Positions 20,490-32,345 are shown, counted from the stretch's first letter. The stretch is DNA of 64,000 nucleotides from Smallanthus sonchifolius (GCA_023525975.1 CM042042.1:8749501-8813500), one strand, 5' to 3'. Notes: a model not told the origin generated them from the letters alone. Numbers and translations: made by a program.

Positions 20490-23400
20490 ATGGAGAGATA
20501 TCTGCAGACATTCCTGCAGCCGTTTCAGGATCTTAAAATCCAACTGGGAGAGATAACTTCTGCCACCAACGACTTCCACGAGAGGAACTGTATTGGAGGT
20601 GGTGGTTTCGGGAAAGTTTATAAAGGACAAGTGTCTCACTCTAAGGGCCGAAGCATGGCTGCTATTAAGCGTCTGGATCCGAAGCATGGACAAGGAATAG
20701 CTGAGTTCTTGAAAGAGATCATGACGCTTTCCGATTACAGCCATGAAAATCTTGTGTCTCTTCTGGGATTTTGTTGCGAAGGGAGTGAGATGATTCTGGT
20801 GTATGAGCACGCGTCTCATGAAAGCCTTGACAAACATTTAAATTCCATTCATCTAACTTGGTCACAACGTTTCAAGATATGCCTTGATGCTGCAAAGGGA
20901 CTAAGCTTCCTTCATGATCCACGGGAGACACACCGAAGACTTATCCATTGTGATGTAAAAAGCTCCAACATCCTTTTGGATGACCAATGGAATGCTAAAG
21001 TTTCCGACCTCGGGCTATCAACAATGGGGTCAGCTAACGAGCAGCACTCAGTTATCGTCACCCCGGCAGCAGGTACCAAGGGGTACATTGATCCACTATA
21101 TTGGATGACGCACACCCTAACGAAAGAGTCAGACGTATACTCTTTCGGTGTGGTGTTATTCGAAGTTTTATGTGGGAGATTATGCTATACACATAGCGAT
21201 TGTCATGTTCAGCAGACTTTAGTGCCCACGTGGATTGAAAGCTATGAGCAGAAGAAGTTAAATGGTATCATCTTTAAAAATCAAACCATTCAACCATTGG
21301 ATCAGAATGCTTTAAAAATATTTTCAAACATTGCGTATCGATGTTTGAAGGAATCTCGTGAAGATCGGCCTATGATGGCTGATGTTGTGGAAGAACTTGA
21401 GACTGCATTCGAAAGTCAAGAGTTTGGTGGACAGAACCCCCATTTTGACTACGAAGAGATGACTATGAGTGCAGAACCTCCTCTGAACTACAGATCCAAA
21501 CTTGGATTGAAGAACCTTCTGTCCAAAGGGGTCTTCCTTAACGGTGGCAAAACGGTAATTAGCAGATATGTCTACAATCCACTGCTTTAGATTTTTTTCT
21601 ACTTATAGAGTGTTAATTATACTACAACTACCTCTGTAACTCTTCTAATGCCACTATTACAACATTATGATCCACCCATCATAGATAGGAGCGCATAGAA
21701 GGGAAAGAGGAGGAATATGAGTAGTTGTATCATAATCAGGTTATTAACCAAAAAGCCTCATCTGAATGAAGAAGATTTAAACAACAAAGCACATTTACTT
21801 ACTTTATATATTTGTCATGCAACACAAATATTACAGTAATCTAAACTCAACTGTGTTTGCAACTTGATTGATATTTTTAACAAATATTAACACCGTCATA
21901 AGTCATATCATCCTACATAAGCAGAATAACTTGAACTTGTTTAATGGACAGTGGTTTTCATTAAATGAGAGGGGACAACATTATGAAATGGTATGTTTTA
22001 TATGTGCGGATTCTTATCGAAGCAAATTTAAGAGTAACTATAATTCAAGGTCACTTCTCTTCCCTTTTGTTTACAGCTTTTGAGAATATTTGATACATAT
22101 GAAGCAACGTGTCATTCTTTGCTACTATTAACGCAGATTTGTTACAGGCACCTACGTCATGACAGGGTATAACAAATCCATAGCACATGTAAAAGCTCAA
22201 TTCTTGTCACCAAGAATCACATACTCGGTGAACCTTGTGTTCAAATTTAAATTCCCATACAAGGGAATACATCAATATCAATTTATATCCCTCAAATATA
22301 AATTACAAGGGGAGACAAAAACTTTAATTTCATACCTTGCGTATGATAGAGATGATGAATGGTGGATGTGTGAATTGTATCAGTTTACTAGTGACGAGAG
22401 AACTATTCATCTTGAAATTCTGTTTGAAGGCTTTGGTGATCCTCATACCATCATAGAAGTAGAAGGCATGGAGTTTTGGCCATTGGGGAAAGTAAGATGG
22501 CAAATAAAAGTTAATTCATTCATGAACATCATTAATTAATATCCTCTGTTTTGCTTTCGGTGTTTTAAACTTTCTTGGAAAATAGGTGATCAGCCACAAT
22601 AACATTATTTTCAATGTGTAACATGGTTATGTTCTTCTACAGGTGGAACATGAAGTGTCCGAGGATGAGAACCTGGATATGCAACCCATATCCGATTCAG
22701 ATGCAAATTGGGAAGAAATATTTTCCACCGATTATGAAGACATAATGAAACGCTCAGTAGATTGTTTGCAATGGACAACGAAGAAGGAAGCGTACACAAT
22801 TATTCGCAAAGGGTTCTTAATCGATGATGGTAAAAAGGTAACTTTGATATGAACGATTATTTACTTTCATTACTGAATTGTAAGTGCTACATTTTTTTTT
22901 ATTATATGTGGTTGTTGTGAGCCTCTGAACATGGTTCAAAGGGAGGAAATCATTATATATTAAATTGCTAAACAATTAAGTACTTACATATCTATATTAT
23001 TGTTTGATAGTGGTTCTATCTTGACAAAAATCGAAAGAAATGTCATATGTTATCAGCGGCTGACGTATGTAGCCAGTACGAGAGCAGACTGCCTTTACCC
23101 AAATCAAGGTTCCTTTATATCTTCCTGTTAGTTTTCTTTTAGAGATTACTATCTTTTGCAAATCTGCACGAATTACGAAATTCCTAAAATCTTTAACCAT
23201 TAGTTAAGTTCCAGCCCTTGATGTTCTTCCCCTAAGTTTGTGTTCCTATTTACAAAGTCAATTCATGTATATTTATGTGTGTGAAGTTACGAGATTGGAC
23301 TGTGAAATGTTATCACGAGTGATGAAGAATTAAATCACTATAGATATGTTTTACCAAATTAAAGGTGTACATAATGCTTCTAAAACATACACTATATATT

Positions 23401-24103
23401 CATGAGTTAATTTCTTTAGCTGGTCATACAAAGACTTATTTTAGGTAGGTTTAGATTCAAACTTTATAATCATGTGCTCTTGAAATTCTTTTTCCCAAGA
23501 CCTGAGTTTTTTTCATGAAGCTTATATTAAAAATGATGCAAGTACGTAACTTTCAAGTAAATTAGGGGCAAGATAATCTTCTAGCATTTCTTTTACATGC
23601 AACATGATTTTCTATGATTTTTCAGATTTGGAGTAGCCACAGTGTTGGGGTCGTTTCAGAAATTTAGTGTAGACAGCAAAATCCAATCCGAACTAGTATC
23701 ATCTGATACGAAATATGCATGTTACCTTGTCTACAAATTACCAAAAGATCAGTCCAGATTTGAGGAGGCTCCTGTGAAACTGGAACTGAAGGAGGGAAGA
23801 TATACTCATTATTATTCGTATATCTATTTAGCAAGTCCTCAAACCCCAGTTATTAAATTAAAGGCTGAACAAAACACCCATAACCCAGTTAATAAGTCAA
23901 ACATAAAAGACGTTCGACTTCCACAACTAAGGGGCGATGGTTGGATGGAAGTACAGATTTGGAAATTCCAAACCCTTGAAGCTCCTTTTGTCCCCGAAAT
24001 GTTTACTCTACGTTCTGATTCTTTTGAATTGACCACTTGTGATGGAAACACGTTTGCTGGCCTTATTGTTGAAGGTTTTCAGATTAGACCCTTTTTTAAT
24101 TAA
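20490..24103 (+). CDS. Receptor-like cytoplasmic kinase fused to two PP2 (Nictaba-like) domains, copy 1
   Basis: Six exons: 20490-21554, 21952-22049, 22137-22491, 22643-22837, 23011-23108, 23626-24103, all GT-AG, giving about 762 residues. Exon 1 is a Ser/Thr kinase of the plant RLK/Pelle type: glycine loop GGGGFG (residues 36-41), Lys60 in AAIKRLD, Glu76, catalytic loop HCDVKSSN (153-160, so Cys replaces Arg of HRD) and DLG (173-175) in place of DFG. There is no signal peptide or membrane segment, so it is cytoplasmic. Exons 2-3 and 5-6 each encode a PP2 domain; the second ends with the typical DGWMEVQIWKF and GLIVEGFQIRP. Exon 4 is a linker. PP2 domains are known as carbohydrate-binding in some plants; ligand and substrate here are unknown. 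The start is supported by all three copies beginning MERYLQTFLQPFQDLKIQ. Confidence 0.9.
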
Positions 24104-24236
24104 TTTGTTTCCATTTTCATTTATAGGAGGAAGTATTTTTGAATCCTACTTACAAGTCTTCTTATACACACTCATTTTACTCTATGTGATAAAGTAGTTG
24201 GTCTTTGTGATGCTACGCCTAACACATTAAAAGAAT

Positions 24237-25361
24237 GGGATAATTTCATATATATCCTTGCAAACCGTCCTAAATATTATATATACCCAACCAAACTTCA
24301 AAATATCATGTACGTTCTTAGAAACTAGGTGAAATATCATATTTACCCATTTCAATAAAAAAAATAATTTAAGAAGTGACTATTTTACCCTTGTTCTATT
24401 AAAAATTAAAAATTTTATTTAAATTAGGATGATTTGTATTAGTAATGTTTTACTATCTAATGAGTTGCAGAAAGAAAGGCAAATAAATTATACATTTTTT
24501 AACTTTTTCAAAAAGATCACCTCTTTTTGAGTTTTGAAAGTTAACTCCGGCGATGGAACGCCTTTGATGTCGGGACGAAAGTCTGATACAAAAATCTTTC
24601 CCCCAATTAAATGGTCTTCAACTAAAGGCTTTTACCATCTATTGAAGTGTTCATTGTTCTTGAACTATACTAACTAAAACTATTAGTTTTAAATACTGTC
24701 ACCATTTTTGTCATCAAAATTAGTTTGAAAGAAGGTTAATTCTTTCTTTTTTCATGAATAGTGATTAAAAACAAAGAAATATACCTCAGAAAAAGAAAAT
24801 GATTTTAGGGCTCCCAAGAACAACACAAGCTCCACAATTTTTTACTTCAATCCAATTTCTTCTCATAATCCTCTAAAACTTAACTTCTTCAGAAGGTAAT
24901 TTGATCGAATTTTGAGTTTGTGTTTAGTTCACAATCGAAAGACCAACAGTTGTCCCGGTTGAAATCGAAACAAGGTACAATCGATTTGGAATCATTCTTA
25001 TTTGTTTCTAGTTTATCTCCATATTTCTTGTTTGCTACCGGTCCGATTCGACCAAATGGGGGTACCGACGGGGATCAGTGTTTGTGGAACCAAATCGGTG
25101 GCGGTGTTACTGGTGGTGGCGCATATTGGTGTGGTGGTGACCTTTAAATCTCGGTTGTGATGGTGGTGGAGAAGATACGCCTGGAATTTCGTTTGGTATG
25201 GACTTGTTACTATCTTCACAGTCGGGTGTGATGATGGTGGGGAAGATTCGCCTGACTAGTGGGTTTTAGTTTGCTTTTTTAATTTTTGTTTGTAAAAGGG
25301 TAAAACTGGTATTAAGTATAAGATAATTAAAAATGGGTGTATATGATATTTTGGAGTTTAG

Positions 25362-25396
<35 letters not shown>

Positions 25397-25433
25397 ATTT
25401 AGAAAGTTTGTAGGGGTATATATGAAATTCTCT
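24237..25433. mobile_element. TIR element, about 1.2 kb, no clear coding capacity
   Basis: The left end GATAATTTCATATATATCC and the reverse complement of the right end, GAATTTCATATATACCCC, match, and similarity continues inward about 80 bp through CTAAATAT and CCAAAATATCAT. The interior holds no recognisable transposase; a 75-codon open frame near 24920 looks like chance. A clean target duplication could not be read because both flanks are A-rich. It lies just after the stop of kinase copy 1. Confidence 0.55.
25365..25394. repeat. AT dinucleotide microsatellite
   Basis: About 30 bases of uninterrupted AT repeat lie inside the right terminal repeat of the surrounding element. Confidence 0.9.
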
Positions 25434-26300
25434 TTAAAAAATAAAAATAAATATGATCACAAAAGTAAAAATATTATTATACTAATGCAATATAAATAAA
25501 ACATACTTTAGTATATAATGTACATATAAATCTGTTTTATCACTTCTTTTAAGTTAATGTAACTAAATTTATTCAGTTCACGATAACTTCTTGGTCACGG
25601 GTCAGCATGAGCAACTAAGGGTTAAAATCATGTTTTTTCTTAAAAAAACCCTTAAAGTTTTATAATAGAAATCCGAAGAATTCCGGCGACTGGGTGGTAA
25701 AACAACCGAAATATCCTCATACTTGAAATTTGTTGTTTCCTTAATCTTTGCCTTGATCATTATTTTTTTGTCAAAAAGACACGTTAATACGGTTTTACTT
25801 CAAATAGCCAACACCAAAGATTACAGAAAAAAGATGAAGCAAAAAGAGAGATATCCCCAATACTAGTTCGTTTAAGAATAAAACCTTATAAACATATCGC
25901 AATGCTTCATGTTGAACAAGAGAGAGAGCCGATCCATAAGTAGAGAGAGGGAGCTAATTTGAAAACAGGGAAAGCGAGCAGATTGTGGAGAGATCAACGG
26001 GGCTGCAACGGTAAGGACAAGACGGGGCTGCCCTGAATCTTGACATAAGTGGCTGAGGCTTTAAGCCTTGCAGAAGCCCACTTGTAGAGGCCCGTGAGAA
26101 GACCATCATGAGATAAACCCAAAATGCAAAGAAAAGAATTGAAAAAGGAATTAGCAAAATGAAAGTATAAAAAGGAATTTTAAACAATTTTTCAGCCCAA
26201 TTTCCTACCTTTAATTTGATTGATTGGTTGCCTCCCTGGTTATCGGAATCGGCAAAAAAAAAAAAAAAAAAAACCAACCAACAGCCCTTGCTTTCTTTTG
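25434..26300. repeat. Segment related to 10690-11170
   Basis: This is the second copy of the block described at 10690, with the same landmarks in the same order and orientation, ending in GATTGATTGGTTGCCTCC, a long A-run (26254-26272) and CAACAGCCCTTGCTT. About 470 bp of extra sequence is present relative to the first copy (about 25760-26210). No gene is visible. Confidence 0.7.
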
Positions 26301-26504
26301 ATTCTAATACCGCCGAACACCACTTCAAAGGATTCCGTTGTTCCTACGGTATTGCTTTCTTTGAATCAGTCTTTACCGAACCAAACGTGGCCGTTTCCTT
26401 CAATCAAAAAAAGGAAAAACCTACAGAACCATAATCGAATGCTGTTTGCCTGCTTCTCCTTCTATTTCCTTGATCGAAAACTATGATCTTCAAGAGCCAA
26501 AAAT

Positions 26505-26648
26505 CTGATACCAATTGTTGTCCAGAAATAGGATTATACACAACAATTGAAACACAATAGAATAAACTGAATCTTTATTGAATGACAGTTCTTGTGATTA
26601 CAGATTTTGACTTTGGAACCCTATTTATACTTGACCACCATTCGTAAT
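26505..26648 (-). mobile_element. Copia-type LTR fragment with primer-site-like edge, minus strand
   Basis: The minus strand shows TGGTATCAGA (26505-26514), a primer site for initiator tRNA-Met, next to a short AT-rich LTR-like stretch with a TATA box (minus AAGTATAAATAGGG, about 26620). It is cut at 26649 by the Cassandra LTR. Only a fragment remains. Confidence 0.45.
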
Positions 26649-26916
26649 TGTAACATCCGACCCTCATACCACCAATATTGCCCGTTTTACCCACTAGGAG
26701 CTCACGGATTTATTTTTGTTTGGTCGGGTGAACACTTCCCACGGGTCACCCATCCATCGACTACTCCTACCCGAGCACGCTTAACTGTGAAGTCCTCCTC
26801 TCATCCACAACCAATACGCCCAAAACGCGTTGATGGTATTTGAGGCCGTGCATTCCTTATGAACCAATAATCTCTCCTGGGCCACAGCCGATGTGAGATT
26901 TGCCTATGGTGTTACA
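26649..26916 (-). mobile_element. Cassandra-type solo LTR containing a 5S rRNA-like segment
   Basis: The block is bounded by TGTAACA and TGTTACA (268 bp). On the minus strand the centre (about 26733-26795) closely follows plant 5S rRNA through its internal promoter: CAGTTAAGCGTGCTCGGGTA, then GGATGGGTGACC and GTGGGAAGT. LTRs carrying 5S sequence define the Cassandra TRIM family. Only one LTR is present, with no internal domain. I could not read a matching 5-bp duplication. Confidence 0.85.
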
Positions 26917-27729
26917 ATCGGTCATGTTAATATTCTCTGTAGATAAAGCTTTGGTATAAGCCATGAGATTCGAGTTGCTTCGGTTTTGAATTTCTCATAA
27001 AGACGTACATCCTCAAGCTGTGTTTCTTTTGTGGTGGTGTTAAAGTCTTTATGAGGATGCTATAAGCATGTCCTTTGGTTGTAAGAAGTATACTACTTGT
27101 TTCTATGTTGGGATTTTATGTCAACTTTGGGTTTTTGTTATCAAGGGGATGATTAACTTTTATATAAAAAATATTTTAAACGTTTTGATGGGCCATCTTT
27201 CGCATAAATTAAAGGTTTTTATTAGTTCAAATTTTGGGTTTTACAGTTTACCATGGCTTTCTTTTTGAATTTCTTCATTCCTTATTTTTTTTCTTCTAAG
27301 CCTTCAAACGTCTAAAGACGTCCTCGTAACCGATAGTGTTGTTAAGTCAAAGACTTGTTCGAGTGAAGTTACCATGTGGATAAATCTCCTTGGAAGCTAG
27401 TAAGGAATTTCTTAACCATGATTTTCTCATAACCGATAGTTGTTAAATCAAATTGTTCTTGGTGTTTTTGGGGAAAATAAGCTAGGGCTGATTTGGGTGT
27501 CTTTGATGGTTAATAACTTGATAAAAACTATAACCTAGCTTGATTAATAATAAAGGAAGTTATATATTTAACATCCTTTAATTACCTAGTTTAGAATTAT
27601 AATAGTTAGGGTTCTTGAGTATGATTTGAAGGTTTTCAATTTGTAATTTTTAAACGGTGATCTGGTATTGGTAAGTGTTTAGGGAGTTCATAAATACAAA
27701 ACCTAATAAAAATTCCTAATAATAGTTAG
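26917..27729. other. Intergenic stretch without a recognisable gene
   Basis: AT-rich sequence with short open frames only (the longest, 27068-27268, has no recognisable domain). No terminal repeats or conserved motifs were identified. The upstream segmental duplication starts at its right edge. Confidence 0.5.
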
Positions 27730-29300
27730 CAAAAGTTCACTAATTGATTTGATGCGATTCCGTTTTAGCTTTTCTTTTGGCACGGGTAATGGCTCTTTTT
27801 CAGGTCAGGTGGGTTTAACCTAGTCATTTTAGATTCTGCCATATAATTAGATTTATTTTATTATTCAATTCATTTAATTTCATAATTATCATCAACAATG
27901 TCTTTTTGAACTTATTCATCAACTTTAGAAGTTATTGTAATTAACTTTTATTTATTAAAGCTTATACTACTTCTTATATGCCATTTTCATAATCATTTTA
28001 TATTTTATCCCTATAATTATTGTAAGTATGATTATTCCATCATTTATTTTATTTTAGTCCATAGTCATTTTATATTTATCCCTATTTGTTTGTTCAAAAG
28101 TCTTCTTTGATTAACCTCTTTTATTTTATTTTGGTAAAATATAGTCAAAAAGTCTTTTTTAATTAACAAACAAGTTGTTGACCAAATACAATGTAAATAC
28201 TAAATAGCAGCCATCTAGATCGAGGTTCAATATTTTCAACGTGCAAGCATTTAACCTCTAAACAGCTCCGCTAGGGGTTCAAAGTTTTCACTTCAGTTCA
28301 TTTAATTTCATAGTATTTCTTTTTATCTTTTTAAAATTACTCATTAACATTTAAAAGTTATTTTTTAATTTATTAAAACTTATATACAACTTCTTGTATG
28401 CCAATTTTCATAATCATTTTAATTTATTATTTATCCATAATTATTGTTAGGAAAAAATCAATGTTTTAATTTGCCAAAGTGAGATTGAATTTGCATCCAA
28501 CAAAATTACGGAAGTCCACAATTGGTCCTCCAAGACTGTGGGTGAGGATGAAAATTTGAACTTCTTCAATCCTCAAGTCGGCAACTATAACTAAAAAGAA
28601 GGAAGCTGAAGAGTTTCGGGGTTATTTTTTCTTCCTTTTTTTTGGAATATGTATATTTGTGAATTAAATCTTTTTTTTTTTCAAATGCGGTAACTAAATA
28701 CTATTTTTATTTATAAATGAATAACAAGAATATATCTTGTAAGGTCTCATCAATAACAAAACTATTGCTAGAGTCTGTGGAGGGTGAGATATACCCAAAC
28801 CATATCTCTATCGAGATGATAGAGATGATGCTTCAACAGAGACCATCAGATCCAAAAACCCTAGTTGCACATGAAAAGTATATTAGAATAATCGAGTTCT
28901 ACACGAAATCTAAATTGCATACAACAAAAGGATCTAAAAAATAGAATGAGTAAGTTGTTAGGAATTAAATGGTGAAAATGTGTAAGTAGTGAAAAAATAA
29001 AATAGAACATGCAACATCATAGAAATACGAAGCCAAGAAGGTAACATGCAAAGGCACCACGGGTCTAAATAGAACTAAAATCCTAAGATAAAGGTAAGAC
29101 AAATTTGTACCTTCCCCTAAAAGTTTTTAACCTTAATCATACGTCTTCACGAAGTGGTATCTCTGAATATGTCCTAAGGGTGGTTTCAGGTTCGTGACAG
29201 ATGGGGACGGACTGATGTACGAGCTTCCCTTCGGTGACGTGCCAGCCTAGAGCCCTAAGGTTCCGTACTCGAGTAATGGAGATGATCGGGTGTACTAATG

Positions 29301-29573
29301 TGTGAAAAACGAAACAATATCAACTCGGAGGACTAATTCGAATAAGATCAAAAGTCCAAGGATTAGAAGTAATAATTAATTTAACTTGTTGATGAAGTTT
29401 GGTATTTATTTAATTATTTAGTTTCCTAAGTTGAATAGGTTTAGGTTTATTTTTCTTTGAAAAACAAGTATTATTTAGTCTATAAATAGTGTTTTAGTTT
29501 TGTTTATTAATTGTACCTTTTGAAGTTTTCGATTAATAGAAGATTACGTTTTCGTGTGCGTTATAGTTTAACA
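29301..29573 (+). repeat. 5' LTR of the non-autonomous element
   Basis: 273 bp, TGTGAAAAACG to GTTTAACA, with a TATA-like TCTATAAATAGTG near 29480. It differs from the 3' LTR mainly in its last 60 bases. Confidence 0.85.
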
Positions 29574-29575
29574 AG

Positions 29576-29588
29576 TGGTATCAGAGCC
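29576..29588 (+). promoter_or_regulatory. Primer-binding site for initiator tRNA-Met
   Basis: TGGTATCAGAGCC lies two bases after the 5' LTR, complementary to the 3' end of plant initiator methionine tRNA. Confidence 0.9.
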
Positions 29589-30263
29589 TAAAGCTCGTGT
29601 CGTGGGTTTGAGAGTCGACTCCCGAGATTAGGGTAGCAGCCTCCGCCGGCGGGTGTGTCGGTCGGTGGAGGGCAGGCGTGAAAGAAGGGCTCGAGTCGCA
29701 ACCTAGAGATAACCGCCGGCATACGCAGTTGTGTTTGCGTTTAGGGTTCCGTCGCAGGTGTTTTAGGGACCGGCAGAATCGCCGCCGACTCTCTTACCTT
29801 TTGCGCACCAACCTGTTGTTGACCGGAACAAGAAGTCGCCGGTAGAAGCAAACGGCCGCCACAATAGTCTTGAACAGCATACCTAATCGCCGGTCTTATT
29901 GCTATTGACTGAACCAGTAGCCTTCGATGATTTTATGTTCAAGATCTGTGTTTGATTTCGTGAGTCACCGTTGTTGAAGATCGGGGATCTAAGATCGGTC
30001 GCCGATTTGAATCGCCGGATTTTTGTTCAGATTAATTGTCGCCGTGGAGATTGTTCCAACCAATCGAACCATCAAGCCGCCACCAAAGAATTTGAGTTTG
30101 TGTGTGGTGTGTTAACCAAGAAAAAGTCCAACAACAAAACCAAAGTATATTTTTGTTTTGTGTCTTCGAAATGTGTGCAGTTTGAAGTTACAACACCAAC
30201 TTAATTTTTTGAATAAGTGGATAAGTCTTGCAGGTGAAGAATTAATATTAAATATTAATATTA

Positions 30264-30569
30264 ACCACTGGCTTTAGTCCAGTGGTAAAAGGCGATGAAG
30301 ATTCAACCTGCCCACGCAGGTTCGAATCCGAGCTGAACCGGGTTTTAGTCCAGAGTGCGTTACGCTAGCGGGGTTTGGCCCGTGTAGCGGTGCAACTGTT
30401 GTCAAGTGGCAGCAGGCTCCATGGTTTCCCGGTGAAAGCCTAGCCTCTCGTTCTGAACCCGCGGGCCCGGTTTAGACAACGTAGTGGTCAGGTTGAGGGG
30501 TAACGGGTCTCCGACTTGTCGGAGATGCGACTGCCACTTAAAAAATGAAAGTCGCCTTTCAAAAAAAAA
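30264..30569 (+). mobile_element. tRNA-derived SINE with perfect 17-bp target duplication
   Basis: The body starts ACCACTGGCTTTAGTCC, with an A-box-like TTTAGTCCAGTGGT and a B box GGTTCGAATCC (about 30320), and ends in a run of ten or so A. It is flanked by identical 17-bp copies of ATTAAATATTAATATTA (30247-30263 and 30570-30586), as expected for LINE-mediated retroposition. It has no coding capacity and is nested in the internal region of the LTR element. Confidence 0.9.
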
Positions 30570-30708
30570 ATTAAATATTAATATTAGTATCGGAGAAGTA
30601 TATGTTTGAAGTTTGAGTTTTTGAACCGTCCGGAGGAATGTTCTCGAACAGAAGATTGTGATTGTTTAAAAGTTCAGTAAGTTTAAGGTTTCCACAAGGG
30701 ATTACGAA

Positions 30709-30914
30709 CATGGGCGAATCTTTCTTAGGGCTCGGAGGGGCCCCGACCCCATCCGATTTTTTGCTCAGTAGTGTTAATTTATACGTATTCGGTCGATTTT
30801 TCGCTCAATAGTGTTAATTTGAATGTATTCGGGTGAAAATTTTATAGTTCTGGCCCCCCTCTGATAGGGAAAAAAATCATGAACCCCCAGGGTCTTCTTC
30901 AAGCTTCGCCACTG
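30709..30914. mobile_element. hAT-type MITE, same family as 38484-38700
   Basis: The element is bounded by CATGGGCGAATC and CTTCGCCACTG and flanked by the 8-bp duplication ATTACGAA (30701-30708 and 30915-30922). Its interior (CTCAGTAGTGTTAATTTATA and the CGTATTCGG motifs) is shared with the MITE at 38484. The 8-bp duplication and CA(G)NGGCG-type ends point to hAT transposase mobilisation. Confidence 0.88.
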
Positions 30915-31649
30915 ATTACGAACCCACTTTCAAGTATTCAAGCCGATTCCAGTAGCTAAAAGTTGAGCAGTTATCAAGAGTTTTGTGACGATGAATGGTG
31001 GTTCAAGTAACCGGATGTCACGGAGTACCGTTGGGAAAGCGATGGTGACCGATGATCGGTTCGGTTCGGTTTCCAGATGGTGAACTTTGTGATCACATGA
31101 AAAGAATCCAGTTTGGGTATCTGCACCGTGATCACAAGAAAAGAACCTAACCCGTTTGGATATCAAAAGAAGTGGTAAGGTCTGGAGGATTTTTCTGACT
31201 ATGAAAGCCGGATCGCATGTGGTAAGTTCTGATCGCAGTTACAAGACCAGTTTTCGATCAAGAACAGTTTCCGATCACGGTGTCTAGTTTTCAGTCAAAG
31301 AATCTAGTTTCCACTCAAATCAGGAGCAGTGAATTCCGATTGATTAAGGACCAGAAACCTGTCAAGAAGTCAGGCTGATCGCTGCATAGAACAAGACGAG
31401 AGAGAAACCGCATTGGTTAAATTGTGCGAGGAGAAAGCTTCGTCTTATATTGCAACGGGTTTATCGGTGTGAAGAAGTTCGGTTCAAGAGAGAGCGTGTA
31501 TCAAGCTCAAAGAGAAGCGAGCGTTACAAGGTTTGAAAGGCCTTGGTGGAACAATGGAGGCTGGTATCAAGAGGGAGTGTGAAAAGTTTAGCAATACCAA
31601 CTTGAGGGACCAGAATGGTTGAGTGAAGAAAGTTGATATTGAGAGGTAG

Positions 31650-31958
31650 TGTGAAAAACGAAACAATATCAACTCGGAGGACTAATTCGAATAAGATCAA
31701 AAGTCCAAGGATTAGAAGTAATAATTAAATTTAACTTGTTGGTGAAGTTTGTTATTTATTTAATTATCTACTTTTCTAAGTTGAATAGGTTTAGATTTAT
31801 TTTTCCTTAGAGAGCAAGTATTATTTAGTTTATAAATAGTGTTTTAGTTTTGTTTATTAATTATACCCTTGAAGTTTTCGTTTAATAAAGAAAAGTGCCG
31901 TAGAGAGTTCTACTAAACTCGAGTTCGTGTTCACATTTCGCTTGCGTCAAGTTTAACA
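31650..31958 (+). repeat. 3' LTR of the non-autonomous element
   Basis: 309 bp, with the same start and end as the 5' LTR. It carries extra sequence near its end (CTCGAGTTCGTGTTCACATT), so either the 5' copy suffered a deletion or the two LTRs recombined with another family member. Confidence 0.85.
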
Positions 31959-32345
31959 CAATGGCCCACCAATGATCCAAAACGCTGTTAAAAATAATTT
32001 AATAATTAACTTCCAAGTATAACTATAGACATAATAACCACCCTTTATAAATTATTTAGGCCATAATATAAGAGCTAGTTGGCTAACGCACAAACGGAGT
32101 TGACTTTGGGTCCAGAAAGGAGGCTAGCTTGATAATCAGGCCTAGATATATTTTATAGTGCCGGCGTTCTAATGTCTTGTGTTTAATATTGTTAAAAATT
32201 ACTAATTTCAAGCCTCTCTAATCCTGTTAAAAGGCGTTGCTTTGCATTCAACTAATCACACCAAATTAATCTTACCATCTTTCATCTCCTGTCAAGCTGT
32301 GCGTTTGCAATTGCTTGTAACCCTTCAATGAATACTGTAACAAAT

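Larger units (their letters stand above)
29301..31958 (+). mobile_element. Non-autonomous LTR element without gag or pol, carrying a SINE and a hAT MITE
   Basis: It has direct LTRs at 29301-29573 and 31650-31958 starting TGTGAAAAACGAAACAATAT, a primer site TGGTATCAGAGCC at 29576-29588 and a short purine stretch GAGAGGTAG before the 3' LTR. It is flanked by TAATG and CAATG, a 5-bp duplication with one mismatch, and kinase copy 1 preserves the empty site. The internal region has no gag, protease, reverse transcriptase or integrase; its open frames (such as 29971-30204) show no domain. This is a LARD/TRIM-like element that would need enzymes in trans. Confidence 0.85.
27730..32345 (+). repeat. 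Upstream segmental duplication, copy 2, split by an LTR element
   Basis: This is the paralogue of 18040-20489. Apart from the insertion at 29301-31958 it aligns along its length and ends at the start codon of kinase copy 2. It lacks the foldback element of copy 1. The uninterrupted site in copy 1 is near 20100-20115 (GATCGAATGGACCAGTGGCC). Confidence 0.85.

Noticed and set aside
26733..26795. 5S rRNA gene
   Set aside because: The similarity covers only about half of a 5S gene and lies inside an LTR with TGTAACA...TGTTACA ends, so it is Cassandra-derived rather than an rRNA gene.
32328..32345. Upstream in-frame ATG as the start of kinase copy 2
   Set aside because: It adds six residues not shared by copy 1 or copy 3, all of which begin at the same MERYLQ position.
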